Shown: positions 17,784 through 27,121, numbered from the stretch's first letter. The stretch is DNA of 64,000 nt from Laspinema sp963821735 (GCA_963821735.1 CAWGFK010000002.1:186001-250000), one strand, 5' to 3'. The notes: generated by a model not told the origin, from the sequence alone. Program-made: numbers and translations.

Positions 17784-20048
17784 ATGTCTTATTCTTTGCC
17801 GAAAAACTCCCTGATTGACCTCTTATCTCAGCCAACCGTCGTGGCAGTTTTGGCCTCTGTGGGCATCCACGGACTGGTTGGGATTAGCTGGGACCGCTTG
17901 CCCTTTAGCGGCGAGAAGGAATCCAATCCCTGGACGACGGTAGATTTGGTCAACCTGAGTCCGGAAGAAATCAGCCGCCTCCCCGATTTTTCATCGCCAC
18001 AAGCTACCGGGTCCGGCAGTCTGAACTCCTCTTCGGAACCCTTAGCTGCGTTGCCAGAATTAGGACCTCTGCCCCCTTCCCCGGGCAATTCGGGACTTGA
18101 ACCCCTGACTCTGCCACCGGGTACCCCGTTATATGATCTCCCGTTAGATCTTCCCCCTGCACCCTCGTTGAGAGATCTTCAAACTCCCCTGCCTTCGTTG
18201 CAGGATTATCAATCCCCCACCGGGTTTCGTGAGGATTTAACGAATCGTGAGTTTTCGGGGTCGTCTAATAGTATGGCGATCGAGCAGTTGCTGGCATTAG
18301 AACGATTAGAACGCGCCCAAATCGAGCGAGAAATTGAGCAACGAGAACGGCAACAAAGGCTACTCGCTCAACAAAATCAAAATCGTCAGATCCCGCCACC
18401 GCCACCGCAAGAATTCCGATTGGAAGATGTTCCGCCCCCTCCCCAGGGGAGTTTCCCCGCTTCTGGGGATCAGCAACGGCCTTTCAGTGGCATGAACGAA
18501 GCGGTGGATGCTTCGGAGTTTTTGGACCTTCCTATCCCAGAAAATGTCCCAGGACCAGAGGCGATCGCCCGTTCAGACAATGCCAATCCCTCACCACCGC
18601 CAGAGTTTAACAATCCCTCGGGTAATTTACCCGCTGGGGTAAATCCGGGGATGGGACCGGCTGCCACTGGCCCTCAATCGGATCAGATGGGAAGTGCTGC
18701 CGATTTGCAGACAGACGGGAGAAACATTGAACAAGATGGGATTGAGGAGGGCGCTCAAGCGGTGGTTCCCTCCAATGTTCCTACACCAGGCGATCGCCCG
18801 GAGGAGGGTGCGACAGTTCCCGATCAAATAGGCACCGATCCCGATAGCGTTCGCGAACTGTGGGCCAAAATCAGAGGAGAAGATAACCGGGAGAATCCCA
18901 CGGGGTTGGTGAGCGATCGCCAAAATGCCATGTTGGACGGGATCGAGGCTTATGTCCAGTGGGTTGCGAACTTAAAATCCCAATATGGCGAAGTCAAAAC
19001 CAACCCCCCAATTCCTGTAGAAAACCAATATCCCTTAGGCGCTTGCTCCGAAAAGTTAGAAGGGCGTGCGCTGTTTGGGGTTTTGGTCAATCCTGACGGA
19101 CAAATTATTGATGGACCCCGGCGCTTACTGGGAAGTGGACAGGATATTCTCGATAGCTTTGCTCGAAAATTTGTCCAAGACATGGATTTTGCTGGCGTGA
19201 GTGAACCCACGGTGTACCAGTATGCCTTTGAGTTTCAGTATGATCCTCAAGGCTGTACCACTGAACCATCCCCAGGGACGACCCCCACCCCTCCAGTAGA
19301 AACTCGACAACCGGAGTTGAATAATCCCCCCCAACCCTCGGCAGAAAACTCTACTCCGGTGGTGGCTCCACAACCTACAGGAGAAAATGCTAATCCGTTG
19401 TTGGATGCAGCATCTCCAGGGGAAGAAAACGCCACTCCGGTCTTAGATGCAGAATCTCCAGGGGAAGAAAACGCAACTCCAGTCTTAGATGCAGAATCTC
19501 CAAAGGAAGAAAACGCCACTCCAGTCTTAGATGCTAGACCCCCCGAGGGCAATTCTCCGTTGCGGATTGACCCGACCCCACCGACTAGACCCCAACAACT
19601 GCGGGACCCCTCACCGGAAGGGGAACCCTCCCAGCCGGTAAATGTGGCCCCCCAACCTAAACCGGACCCAGCGCCTGTACCGGGTGAAACCCCCGTGGAA
19701 GCAGTTGAACCGGAACCTGTAGAAGAGTCGGTTCCGGAACAGGTTCAAACCCAAGATGAACCCATGCAACCTGTAGAAACCCCAGAAATGGGGGAAGATG
19801 AGCGATTGATTCCGGACGGATTTGATACCATCCCGATGGGAGACTCCCAGGAGTTGCCTACTCCGGAGGCATCGGAGGCAGAAGGCGGGGAAGCTGGGGA
19901 TGTGGATGATTTGGAGTCAGAAGCGGAGTCAGAACCAGCGGAAGAGGCAGCCGAGATGGAAGAGGAATCTGGGGAAGAGGAATCTGGGGAGGAGGAATCT
20001 GGGGAGGCGATCGCGGATGATGAGGAAGAAAGCGATTCGGAAATTTAA
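17784..20048 (+). CDS. TonB-like / periplasmic spanning protein with Pro-Glu-rich linkers
   Basis: A 754-residue protein. A short cytosolic start and one hydrophobic segment (VVAVLASVGIHGLVGISW, about 18-37) are typical of TonB/TolA-type proteins. A long Pro/Ser/Gln-rich region follows with a charged helical stretch (about 165-200, LERLERAQIEREIEQRERQQ). A TonB-C-like globular domain lies at about 380-490 (YPLGACSEKLEGRALFGVLVNPDGQI, then FVQDMDFAGVSEPTVYQYAFEFQYD). The last 260 residues are Pro/Glu-rich and include three to four copies of a 14-residue repeat (SPGEENATPVLDAE; 42-bp period, 19397-19540) and an acidic tail. Role: probably energy transduction or envelope spanning. It faces the MotA/MotB-like pair in convergent orientation. 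Confidence 0.72.
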   Translation: MSYSLPKNSLIDLLSQPTVVAVLASVGIHGLVGISWDRLPFSGEKESNPWTTVDLVNLSPEEISRLPDFSSPQATGSGSLNSSSEPLAALPELGPLPPSPGNSGLEPLTLPPGTPLYDLPLDLPPAPSLRDLQTPLPSLQDYQSPTGFREDLTNREFSGSSNSMAIEQLLALERLERAQIEREIEQRERQQRLLAQQNQNRQIPPPPPQEFRLEDVPPPPQGSFPASGDQQRPFSGMNEAVDASEFLDLPIPENVPGPEAIARSDNANPSPPPEFNNPSGNLPAGVNPGMGPAATGPQSDQMGSAADLQTDGRNIEQDGIEEGAQAVVPSNVPTPGDRPEEGATVPDQIGTDPDSVRELWAKIRGEDNRENPTGLVSDRQNAMLDGIEAYVQWVANLKSQYGEVKTNPPIPVENQYPLGACSEKLEGRALFGVLVNPDGQIIDGPRRLLGSGQDILDSFARKFVQDMDFAGVSEPTVYQYAFEFQYDPQGCTTEPSPGTTPTPPVETRQPELNNPPQPSAENSTPVVAPQPTGENANPLLDAASPGEENATPVLDAESPGEENATPVLDAESPKEENATPVLDARPPEGNSPLRIDPTPPTRPQQLRDPSPEGEPSQPVNVAPQPKPDPAPVPGETPVEAVEPEPVEESVPEQVQTQDEPMQPVETPEMGEDERLIPDGFDTIPMGDSQELPTPEASEAEGGEAGDVDDLESEAESEPAEEAAEMEEESGEEESGEEESGEAIADDEEESDSEI

Positions 20049-20062
20049 CCCAAATTCCCGAT

Positions 20063-20122
20063 TAGCCCGCCCAGGCGGGCTTTGTCCCTGTAACCCCACC
20101 CTTGAGGGTGCAGGGTTTTTTT
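20063..20122. repeat. R2 double-hairpin core, between convergent genes
   Basis: Two successive hairpins (AGCCCGCCCAGGCGGGCT and CACCCTTGAGGGTG) followed by a T-run on the + strand. It lacks the terminal inverted repeats of the full R2 elements. Its position 14 bp after the TonB-like gene, with the T-run, makes it a plausible terminator. Confidence 0.8.
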
Positions 20123-20946
20123 ATTGCACGCTGGTTTCTTCCCCTAAGCGGGTAAACCGAATTTCAATCCGTCTCCTGCTTTCATCCGGGTTCGGATTAA
20201 CATTCCCAAAATCTCCTGTGGGAGAGACTAATTGCGCCGCCGAATAGGGGCGAAATTGTAATCCTTGCAGCTTACCTTCCGTGCGTTGAATGGTTTGTAA
20301 AATTTGCACCACGGCTAAAGCTCTCATTAATCCTAAATCCGCATTTGAACCCGGAACTAACTGACTAACTTGGGTTGTACCCGCAGCAACTTGGGGTAAG
20401 GAACGGTCTAAATTACTGGAACTGGCATTATTAGGTTGTCCATCGGTATGTCCAATAATTTCTATGACATTGATGTTATAGGCGGCAGCGTTGGCTTCAA
20501 TTTGAGGCACTAATTGGTTGCGGACATAAGTTTGTAAGGCATCAGGAAGTTGAGCGACTTCCCGAAGAAAATTGATAAGCCCCGGTATCCCGAATCACGA
20601 TAATTGGAGGGGCTTTTGGAGTCGCCATTTCCTGTTGCAATTGTCCCTGTAAGGTTTGGGATTGAGCGGCTAAGGCTTGATTTTGGGCGACTAAGGGGGC
20701 AACTTGGGATTCCGCTAAGGTGGCGCGGTTTTGGGCGCTGGTGAGGTCGATTTGGGTTCTGAGAAGCTGTTGGCGGAGGGCTTCTTCGGTTTCCCGCATA
20801 CTGGAAATGGAGACTAAGGGTTTGATAATCGCCAGCAGCAGCAGAAAGCTGAGAATCATAAACGCATTCGACATTAAGTCAGTAAATGCGGGCCAAATAT
20901 CAAATTCTGGTGGCATTTCATGCCGCCTAGATCTCATGAATCTCAT
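20121..20946 (-). pseudogene. MotB/OmpA-family envelope protein (ZorB-like), one frameshift
   Basis: The N-terminal piece (20946 to about 20560) has a cytosolic leader and a single helix with a buried acid in FDIWPAFTDLMSNAFMILSF, the place of the proton-binding Asp in MotB/ExbD/ZorB proteins. It is followed by a periplasmic coiled coil (EEALRQQLLRTQIDLTSAQNRATLAESQ). The downstream frame gives an OmpA-like peptidoglycan-binding domain (IEIIGHTDGQP.., SRRRIEIRFTR). A single extra C near 20554 (after FSSGS, before AQLPDALQ) breaks the frame. Together they encode about 275 residues. It is the downstream gene of a pair with the MotA-like gene. Confidence 0.8.
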
Positions 20947-21062
20947 GAGGCAATTTCTCCATTAATTAGGGTGAATTTGTGAAGGGTTAAATTTGGGTTT
21001 TGGGGGAGGTTTTTGGTGATGTTTTGTGATAAAAATCCGGGGGTTAACATTCAATTTTGTTT

Positions 21063-21120
21063 TAGCCTGCGGAGGCAGGCTTCGTCCGTGTAGCCCCACC
21101 CTTTAGGGTGCAGGTTTTTA
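21063..21120. repeat. R2 double-hairpin core inside the MotA/MotB-like pair
   Basis: AGCCTGCGGAGGCAGGCT plus CACCCTTTAGGGTG, located in the 175-bp gap between the MotA-like gene (ends 21122) and the MotB/OmpA-like gene. Compared with the 20.06-kb copy, the first stem has paired substitutions (CCCGCC/GGCGGG versus CCTGCG/GGCAGG), which keeps its ability to fold. Confidence 0.78.
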
Positions 21121-21121
21121 T

Positions 21122-22711
21122 TCATTTTTCGGTATTTTCTTCTTCCTCCCAGTTGACCAATTTTGGGTTAAAGGGGTCGTTGGAATTGTTGGCTGGAGGA
21201 GGACTCAGACGAGTGGGTGCCATTCCGGTTTGTTCTTCTGCTTCTAAATGCTTGACAACTTGGGTGAGTTGTGATTGGACGGCATTGAGGTCATTGCCGA
21301 GTTTGGAGATGCGGGTGGCAACGGGGTCGGTGGCGGGATTGACGGCATTCCGATCGCCGAGGGAGGCGACGAGGCGATCGCCTAAGGTTTGCATTCCCTC
21401 CCTCATTTCTTCGGTAAATAGTTTCAGGGATTCGACTAATTTATAAAGTTCGGTATGGACATCCACAAAGCGATCGGTTCGGGTTGCTAATCGCTTTTGC
21501 AAGGTATCTAGGGTTTTGATGACGGAATGGAAGATTTGAGCGCTTTGCTGCATTTCTCCGACGACTTCGGATAATGCGGTTTGGTTGTTTTGGGTTAAGT
21601 TGAGAACTTGACCGGAATTCTTGCTTAATCCGGCGATTTCTTCTGAGAGATGAATGGTTTCTTGGCTGGTGGTTTGCAAAGAGGCGATCGCCAGTTGCAA
21701 TGCCTGGGTGGATTGATTTAACACCGAGGAGGAACGCGCTAAATCCCGTTGAGTATTGGCTAAATTATCGGTGGAACTCGCCAGTTTATTCGCAAATTGG
21801 CTCTTTTCAAAAATTTGTGCCGACTCCCGAAACATGGTGGCACCAGACATCATGGAACTGGAGGATTCCATCAGGCGATTATAAACTTGAGTGGCGAGAT
21901 GATTCGCTTGGCGGTTGCCTTCGGTAATTTGGTCTACGCTTTCCCCTAGAGAGGAAGAAACTGCTTCTTTGACGGAGACAGAGAACTGACTGACAAAAGT
22001 CCCGAACAGGGTTTCGAGGCGATCGACCGCTTTATCTAAAGGCGATCGGCGATTGAGCGCAGGGCCATAAATATTATCAATATAATCTTCTAACGCGCTG
22101 ATGAGTTGATACTTGGCAATACTGGTATTTCTGAGTAAATTAACCACCGTCAACAACGCACTACAAGCAACAGCGGTTAAACTACTAATAAACGCCACCC
22201 CCATCCCTTGTAAAGGCCGTTGCACTTGTTCAACCAAGGCATCAATACTCCCCACCCCAAAATCATTAATGGTTTGGCTGAGTTCGGCCAAATTCATGGT
22301 AATTCCCAAAAACGTTCCCAGCAAACCCAAGGACAGTAAAAGATTGGGTAAAAACCGGCAAAAATAATCGATTTGTTCGTTTTTGAGGAGATGTCTACTA
22401 TAAACTTGGTCGATTAATGCCCCAGTATTTATATGTTCTAAGGCGGGACTAGACTCCTTGCACCGGATTTCGATTTCTTCAACAATTCTTGGTTTTTTCG
22501 TAGGATTAGGGTCATAAATTAATCCCCGAACCCGAGAGGCTAAATAAATTAAATGTTGATAAACTCCCCACCGGAGAAAGATGGTAAAAAATGTCAGGAC
22601 AAGCAGACTCAGAATAAACCCGAGTAAGTAGGGAGGCAGCAGGACAGAAGTGAATGATTCTATGAACCCAAATACAAACGGTGCTTTAAAGGTAGAGAGG
22701 AATTGACTCAT
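21122..22711 (-). CDS. MotA/TolQ/ExbB-type proton channel with long coiled-coil tail (ZorA-like)
   Basis: A 529-residue inner-membrane protein. Helices lie at about 12-45 and in the MotA/ExbB core at about 118-195 (FLPNLLLSLGLLGTFLGITMNL, then GVAFISSLTAVACSALLTVVN). A cytosolic helical tail of over 300 residues is rich in Gln, Ser and Asn (LASSTDNLANTQRDLARSS, IASLQTTSQETIHLSEEIAGL). This combination of ExbB/MotA core with a very long helical tail is the ZorA architecture, and the downstream gene is MotB/ZorB-like. No ZorC, ZorD or ZorE homologue is next to it. Could equally be a cell-envelope motor unrelated to defence. Confidence 0.8.
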   Translation of the reverse strand: MSQFLSTFKAPFVFGFIESFTSVLLPPYLLGFILSLLVLTFFTIFLRWGVYQHLIYLASRVRGLIYDPNPTKKPRIVEEIEIRCKESSPALEHINTGALIDQVYSRHLLKNEQIDYFCRFLPNLLLSLGLLGTFLGITMNLAELSQTINDFGVGSIDALVEQVQRPLQGMGVAFISSLTAVACSALLTVVNLLRNTSIAKYQLISALEDYIDNIYGPALNRRSPLDKAVDRLETLFGTFVSQFSVSVKEAVSSSLGESVDQITEGNRQANHLATQVYNRLMESSSSMMSGATMFRESAQIFEKSQFANKLASSTDNLANTQRDLARSSSVLNQSTQALQLAIASLQTTSQETIHLSEEIAGLSKNSGQVLNLTQNNQTALSEVVGEMQQSAQIFHSVIKTLDTLQKRLATRTDRFVDVHTELYKLVESLKLFTEEMREGMQTLGDRLVASLGDRNAVNPATDPVATRISKLGNDLNAVQSQLTQVVKHLEAEEQTGMAPTRLSPPPANNSNDPFNPKLVNWEEEENTEK

Positions 22712-23014
22712 GACGGATTAATACTAGGTTGATAATTGCAAAGCCTGTGGTAAAGTGACTCTACAGGCGAACCGGGCTTGATTTGCCCGAAAGAAATGGC
22801 AAGAGTCTAGTTTGTGGCAGACTTGATTCGTCATAGTTTCAATCCATCCTAGCTCAAACCCGGATCAGTGGGGGTGTCCGCTATGGCTTAGAGTCTCCGG
22901 CGAGGGATGAGAGGAAGGGGAGAAGAAACTGAGTTTCCCCGCCCAGATTTGCTCCAGATTGGCAGAAATTTTGCACAGAAACCCGGTTTCTCATCTCTGC
23001 GGTCCTGGCATATT
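22712..23014. other. Structured intergenic region
   Basis: 303 bp between the MotA-like gene start and the recR stop. The segment nearest the MotA-like gene holds three consecutive short hairpins on the + strand: GCCTGT/ACAGGC (22743-22768), CGGGC/GCCCG (22773-22789) and AGTCT/AGACT (22804-22823). Further on, GAGAAGAAACTGAGTTT is partly complementary to AAACCCGGTTTCTC (22930-22995). It may be a leader of the MotA-like mRNA or a small RNA. I recognise no known RNA family. Confidence 0.4.
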
Positions 23015-23608
23015 CTAGTCTAAATCTCGACGACCCTCCAAGGCACGCGCTAAGGTGACTTCATCGGCATATTCCAAATCTCCTCCCATTGGCAATCCAA
23101 AAGCAATGCGCGTGACTCGCGTAAAAGGTTTGAGTAATTGTCCCACATAAAGGGTCGTGGTTTCTCCTTCAACGCTGGGACTGATGGCGATAATCACTTC
23201 TTTGATTTGTTGTTGACTCACCCGCCGGACTAATGCTTGGATATTCAGTTGTTCGGGTCCAATGCCATCCATAGGCGAAATTACCCCACCGAGAACATGA
23301 TATTTGCCTCTAAATTCCCGGGTTTTTTCTAAGGCAATTAAGTCGCGAGAGTCGGAAACCACGCAAATCACATCGCGATCGCGATTCGGTGCACGACAGA
23401 TTTCGCAAATGGGTTCTGCACTTAAGTGAAAGCACTCTTTACAAAATCCCACTTGTTGTTTGGCATCCATTAATGCTTTCGCCAATGCCTGAATTTCATC
23501 ATCGGGTCGCTTCAATAAATGAAGGGCCAGTCTTTGGGCGGATTTAGGGCCAATTCCTGGCAAACGTTGTAGTTGCTCGATTAAACGAGCTAAAGGACGA
23601 GTATAAAC
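23015..23608 (-). CDS. recR: Recombination mediator protein RecR
   Basis: RecR acts with RecF/RecO in loading RecA at gaps. The protein shows the helix-hairpin-helix QRLPGIGPKSAQRLALHLL, a four-cysteine zinc finger (CKECFHLSAEPICEIC), the TOPRIM domain (VICVVSDSRDLIALE) and the C-terminal GLPMGGDLEYADEVTLARAL signature. The conserved N-terminus VYTRPLARLIEQLQRLPG is present in frame, but it begins with GTT (23608) seven bases after an AGGAG box, or CTG at 23614. No ATG, GTG or TTG exists in this frame back to a TAA at 23650. The first canonical codon (TTG, 23563) would remove half of the helix-hairpin-helix. Confidence 0.88.
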   Translation of the reverse strand, partial: VYTRPLARLIEQLQRLPGIGPKSAQRLALHLLKRPDDEIQALAKALMDAKQQVGFCKECFHLSAEPICEICRAPNRDRDVICVVSDSRDLIALEKTREFRGKYHVLGGVISPMDGIGPEQLNIQALVRRVSQQQIKEVIIAISPSVEGETTTLYVGQLLKPFTRVTRIAFGLPMGGDLEYADEVTLARALEGRRDLD

Positions 23609-23679
23609 GGTCAGTCTCCTGTGGACTCCAAAAGATACTCTGCCATTTTACCAATTTTGGTTCCCTGATGAGCCGGAAT

Positions 23680-25451
23680 TTACGGCAAACAAGGAGGTTC
23701 CTGAAACCCCGTATTTCCCTTCGCAGCAACATGGCAGGAATAAGTCAAAGCAGCGGAGTTATTTCCCTGATTATTCTCTACGGTATTTCTCTTTCCTCCC
23801 GCTGTCCCTTTGGCTAAAATTCCGCCATTGACAATATTATTAGCAATGGTGACATCTTCCATCACCCCAGGCGCATTATTGGTATCCGCATTCACATAAA
23901 TTAGCTCAATATCCGTCAGGTCAGCATTGACTCGATTTCCGACAATTTCCACCTTTTTAATTGAGGGTATTTTGTAAAATCCGATATAAGTATTACCCTG
24001 ATTATTGCGGATAATCGCCCCATTAACTTCGGTTCCTCCACAACATTCTTGAATCAAAATTCCCTCTCCATCTACACTCAAATAGGGAGTATCTCGGATG
24101 CGATGGCGATACACTTCATACTGATTCCCCTCCACCAAAACATTGGACCCGGACCAATCAATGGCCCGATTTTCTAAGGTGACTGCACCCCGGGGTTCTT
24201 TTAACCCTGTCGGGTCCGTCCACCATTGTTTTCCGCGTTCATCGCGGACTTGATTATCTTGGATGACTAACCCATCTCCCGAGGCAGAAATGGCGACTCG
24301 CATGGTATGATAAACCCAGTTATCTCGGACGGTAATTCCCGGGCGAAATAGTCCCGGTTCTGTCTGGGGATTGGCATTCTTTTGGAATCCCTCGGATTTG
24401 GCCCGATTCACCACAATTCCATAGTGATTGCCATAGTGAAAGGGGACTTTATTTCCTTCCCGATACGTGATAATTTCTTCCCCTTTAATCGGTTTAACTT
24501 GATAAGCCGGTTGGTCGTAGTTATCGGTAATATTGTCATTAATCCGATTATTGGCAATTAAAATATTAGCCTTAGCATTGACTTTAATATTCGCCGCAAA
24601 CCGATAACTGTAGCGCAACCAGGGACTTTGAAACGAAGGGTCAGGAACCTTCGGGTCGGGTTCGGCCACATTGTTGCTGCGAATGCCATAAATGACAATA
24701 TTTTGCTGGTTTCCCTGATCCAAATCTCCCTCCAAAGCAATGGCGGCACGATTGATATCCAGATGGACTAATCCAATATTACTGTCCGTATCTGCCGGCA
24801 GTCGTCGTAATGGTTTTGAAGGCAGTATCATTGGGAGTGCCATCCCCGGAAAATTGAGGTTCATATTTCGGGAAATTGCAGCTTAGATGGGGGATTAAAT
24901 TCGGAGTTTTTGGCATCGGTGACTGAGGGAATTTCCCCCCGGAGAACTACTCCATTTTTGAGACTAATACTCTCCTCAAACGAATAGGTTCCGGCAGGAA
25001 AATAAACCACTCCTCCCCCATTTGCGGCAGCGGCATCTCGCGCTGCATTAAACCGCGCTACCATCGTCCCTCCGTCAAAATCCTCGATATTATAGACGCA
25101 GTTCCATTTAATTTGATTGGTCCAAGGATAGGAGGAGTTAGAATACTGTTCAGCAATGGGATTATCCGTCGGTCCTCCCTGGGGACTGCCACAATTTGAG
25201 GCAAGTATTCGAGAATTTCTTGGGGTTGCTGCTTGAGGTGTCCCGGTGACAGATTCTGGGGAGTTTACGGAATTAACTGCTACCGGATTCGGTAAGTTTG
25301 GGGGAGAATTATCGAGAGAATTGCTCAAATTTTGATTATAATTAGAGATGGCATAACCACCGAGAATCAGACTCAACGCGCAACCGGCAAGGCAAACAAA
25401 TTGCCAAAACTTTTTCCACCGAGGACTAAGACGAGGTTTAGATTGATTCAT
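23680..25451 (-). pseudogene. Secreted right-handed beta-helix (pectate lyase-like) protein, two frameshifts
   Basis: The N-terminal part (25451 to 24861) has a short basic leader, a signal-anchor helix (FWQFVCLAGCALSLILGGYA), an Asn/Pro/Ser-rich linker, and the start of a parallel beta-helix domain (FNAARDAAAANGGGVVYFPAGTYSF, VLRGEIPSV). After a +1 shift near 24863 the next short frame reads YEPQFSGDGTPNDTAF. After a further +1 shift near 24800 the last 380 residues contain many N-x-I/V turns typical of beta-helix coils (IVIYGIRSNN, ITVRDNWVYHT, VTIANNIVNGG). The fold fits the pectate lyase or glycoside hydrolase 28 superfamily. The catalytic residues were not identified. Confidence 0.75.
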
Positions 25452-25505
25452 GTTATCCTCTGATTAAGATTTAAAGTATTATTATGAACGTTTGTAGTAA
25501 CCCCT

Positions 25506-26244
25506 TCAAGGATTGCCTCTTTCATCTTTAAAATAACATACCTGCCAATCTTGACCCGCGATCGCCACTGCTGCTACATAGTCCGGATGGGGGTGCAGTT
25601 CCCCAATAAACCAACGGGATGCTAACTCAGAATTTCCCTGAATTGCCACTAATTTGGCAGGCATTCCTGGAATTAGAGACACCTCCACTTCATCCAATCC
25701 TGCTAATCCATCCCCAGTTGCCTTTAAATATGCTTCTTTGCGAGTCCAAGCATTCAAAAATGCCGCTTGTTTTTGTGCCAGTGGTAAAGCAGCGATCGCC
25801 TCTGCTTCTGCGGGAGTAAAAAACCGTTTTGCCAACTGTTCCGCATCGGATAAAGGACGAATCTGCTCTAAATCAATCCCCACAGGTTCCGAGGCGATCG
25901 CATATAGCGCCAATCCCCCCGAATGAGACAGATTAAAATGCAGACGCTGCTCAACATTTGCCAACATCGGTTTCCCCTTGGCACTGTACCGAAATTCTAT
26001 CCCGTCCGGTGCCACCTGTAAATACGTTCCCCAACAGCGATCGCAACATCCCCCGTCCCACAATAAACCGACTGCGATCGTGCTCAAAATGAAAGCGATC
26101 GGCCCTTTTTTGCTCCTCCTCGGACAACATTGCGCGAAATTGGCGGATTTCTGTGGAATTGCGATCGAGTTCCACCCGCCAAACATGAACCTGTTGCGGC
26201 AATAATGTTATCCCTTCTGCTGCAAGTTTCCCTTCTATATTCAT
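25506..26244 (-). pseudogene. 4'-phosphopantetheinyl transferase (Sfp/HetI type), one frameshift
   Basis: Transfers the phosphopantetheine arm of coenzyme A onto carrier proteins. The N-terminal frame (26244 to about 26020) reads VHVWRVELDR..EEQKRADRFHFEHDRSRFIVGRGMLRSLLG. One extra A near 26024 moves the frame, and TYLQVAPDGIEFRYSAKGKP then continues to the catalytic motifs: FNLSHSGGLALYAIA, VGIDLEQIRPL (Mg-binding acids), FFTPAEAEAIAALP and WTRKEAYLKATGDGL (general base and Mg ligands). Together about 245 residues, the usual Sfp length. In cyanobacteria the single such enzyme often serves both fatty acid and secondary metabolism, so loss would be surprising. Confidence 0.82.
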
Positions 26245-26249
26245 CCGAT

Positions 26250-26275
26250 GTTCGTAGTAACGACTTCAGGCGTTT
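26250..26275. repeat. R1 hairpin copy
   Basis: An inverted-orientation copy just upstream of the phosphopantetheinyl transferase start. The stem is CGACTTCAGGCG, where one arm carries the GGC variant without its partner change, giving one mismatch. Confidence 0.7.
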
Positions 26276-26454
26276 CTTTCTTCAAAAAATCACGTTTTTA
26301 GTTCACCAAGCGACCAATACCCTAGCATTCCTCGTTGCAAAAATCCGGATTTATCCCTCCAACCCCCCTTAAAAAGGTAGGGCTGTCTCATTCTCCCGAC
26401 CCAATTAATGTTTGCATTGTTCAATCGCTTTATCTGCCCGGGAATTTGTTGGCT

Positions 26455-26612
26455 GATTCCCCTCCCTTGGAGGGGTGTCCCGAAGGGACGGGGTGGTGTC
26501 TTGATTTGAAACAGACAGATACTTTTGAGTAAAGAAGCATAGATAAATACCTGGTGACTAGCTAGAATTTACCACCCCGCCCCGCGGGGCACCCCTCCAA
26601 GGGAGGGGAATT
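26455..26612. mobile_element. Miniature element with DUF559-type terminal inverted repeats
   Basis: About 158 bp. The left end (ATTCCCCTCCCTTGGAGGGG, then the inner palindrome GTCCCGAAGGGAC and GGGGTGGT) is repeated as its reverse complement at the right end (ACCACCCCGCCCC..GGGGCACCCCTCC..GGGGAAT). The 70-bp interior matches the sequence just outside the start codon of the neighbouring DUF559 gene (GCATAGATAAATACCTG, CTAGCTAGAATTT). It therefore looks like an internally deleted derivative of the 26713-27212 element. Confidence 0.78.
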
Positions 26613-26618
26613 TTGGGG

Positions 26619-26700
26619 CTGATTCCTTGAAACAGCCCTACCCTTCAGCAGAGAAATTTGTCGCCTGATTCCTTGAAACAGCCCTACCCTTCAGCAGAGG
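26619..26700. repeat. Two direct copies of a ~35-bp spacer repeat
   Basis: CTGATTCCTTGAAACAGCCC followed by TACCCTTCAGCAGAG occurs twice in tandem with a short variable insert. It lies between the miniature element and the DUF559 element. The second copy encodes the last residues of the DUF559 ORF. Confidence 0.7.
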
Positions 26701-27121
26701 AATTTCTCGGCTGATTCCCCTCCCTTGGAGGGGTGTCCCGAAGGGACGGGGTGGTGTCTTGATTTGGACTAGCCAACACTGGATGACTTCGCAAAAAATC
26801 CATAACCCCTGCTAGATTCTTCTTTACATCATCATCTCGCAAATGAACAACTTTTAACCCTAAACCTATCAGAAAAGCATCCCGTTCGGCATCATATTCA
26901 GCCTTATCATCATGACTGCTACCGTCTACCTCAAGCACGAGTGCCTTTTCCGCACAATAAAAATCAACAATATAATTACCGATGATTTTTTGGCGATCAA
27001 AATCTAGGCCTAAAAACTGTTTGCGTTTTATTTGATTCCATAGCAACACCTCCGCCAAATTTCCGGCACGGCGCAAGGCTTTAGCCCAATCGTTCAGTGC
27101 TGGGTTATAGGGAAGAGACAT
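26684..27121 (-). CDS. DUF559 endonuclease-like protein
   Basis: A 145-residue protein of the DUF559 family, a PD-(D/E)XK-type fold related to very-short-patch repair endonucleases. Motifs are AKALRRAGNLAEVLLWNQIKRKQFLGLDF, then the active-site set VDFYCAEKALVLEVDG (Asp, then E-x-D), SSHDDKAEYDAERDAFL and LKVVHLRDDDV. The ATG at 27121 (MSLPYNPALNDWAKAL) is preferred over one 13 codons upstream. The last 25 residues are read from the left terminal repeat of the surrounding element (TPSLRDTPPREGNQ), so the repeat forms the C-terminus. No other gene lies in the element. Confidence 0.85.
   Translation of the reverse strand: MSLPYNPALNDWAKALRRAGNLAEVLLWNQIKRKQFLGLDFDRQKIIGNYIVDFYCAEKALVLEVDGSSHDDKAEYDAERDAFLIGLGLKVVHLRDDDVKKNLAGVMDFLRSHPVLASPNQDTTPSLRDTPPREGNQPRNSSAEG

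Noticed and set aside
19822..20247. A plus-strand ORF overlapping the end of the TonB-like gene and the R2 core
   Set aside because: It is a shifted reading of an acidic repeat-rich coding region, antisense to the OmpA-like gene at its end.
17784..22711. A complete Zorya defence system
   Set aside because: Only the ZorA- and ZorB-like parts are present; no ZorC, ZorD or ZorE helicase/nuclease gene lies nearby.
22712..23014. RNase P RNA, tmRNA, SRP RNA or 6S RNA in the structured gap
   Set aside because: None of the conserved sequence blocks of these RNAs could be found; only generic hairpins remain.
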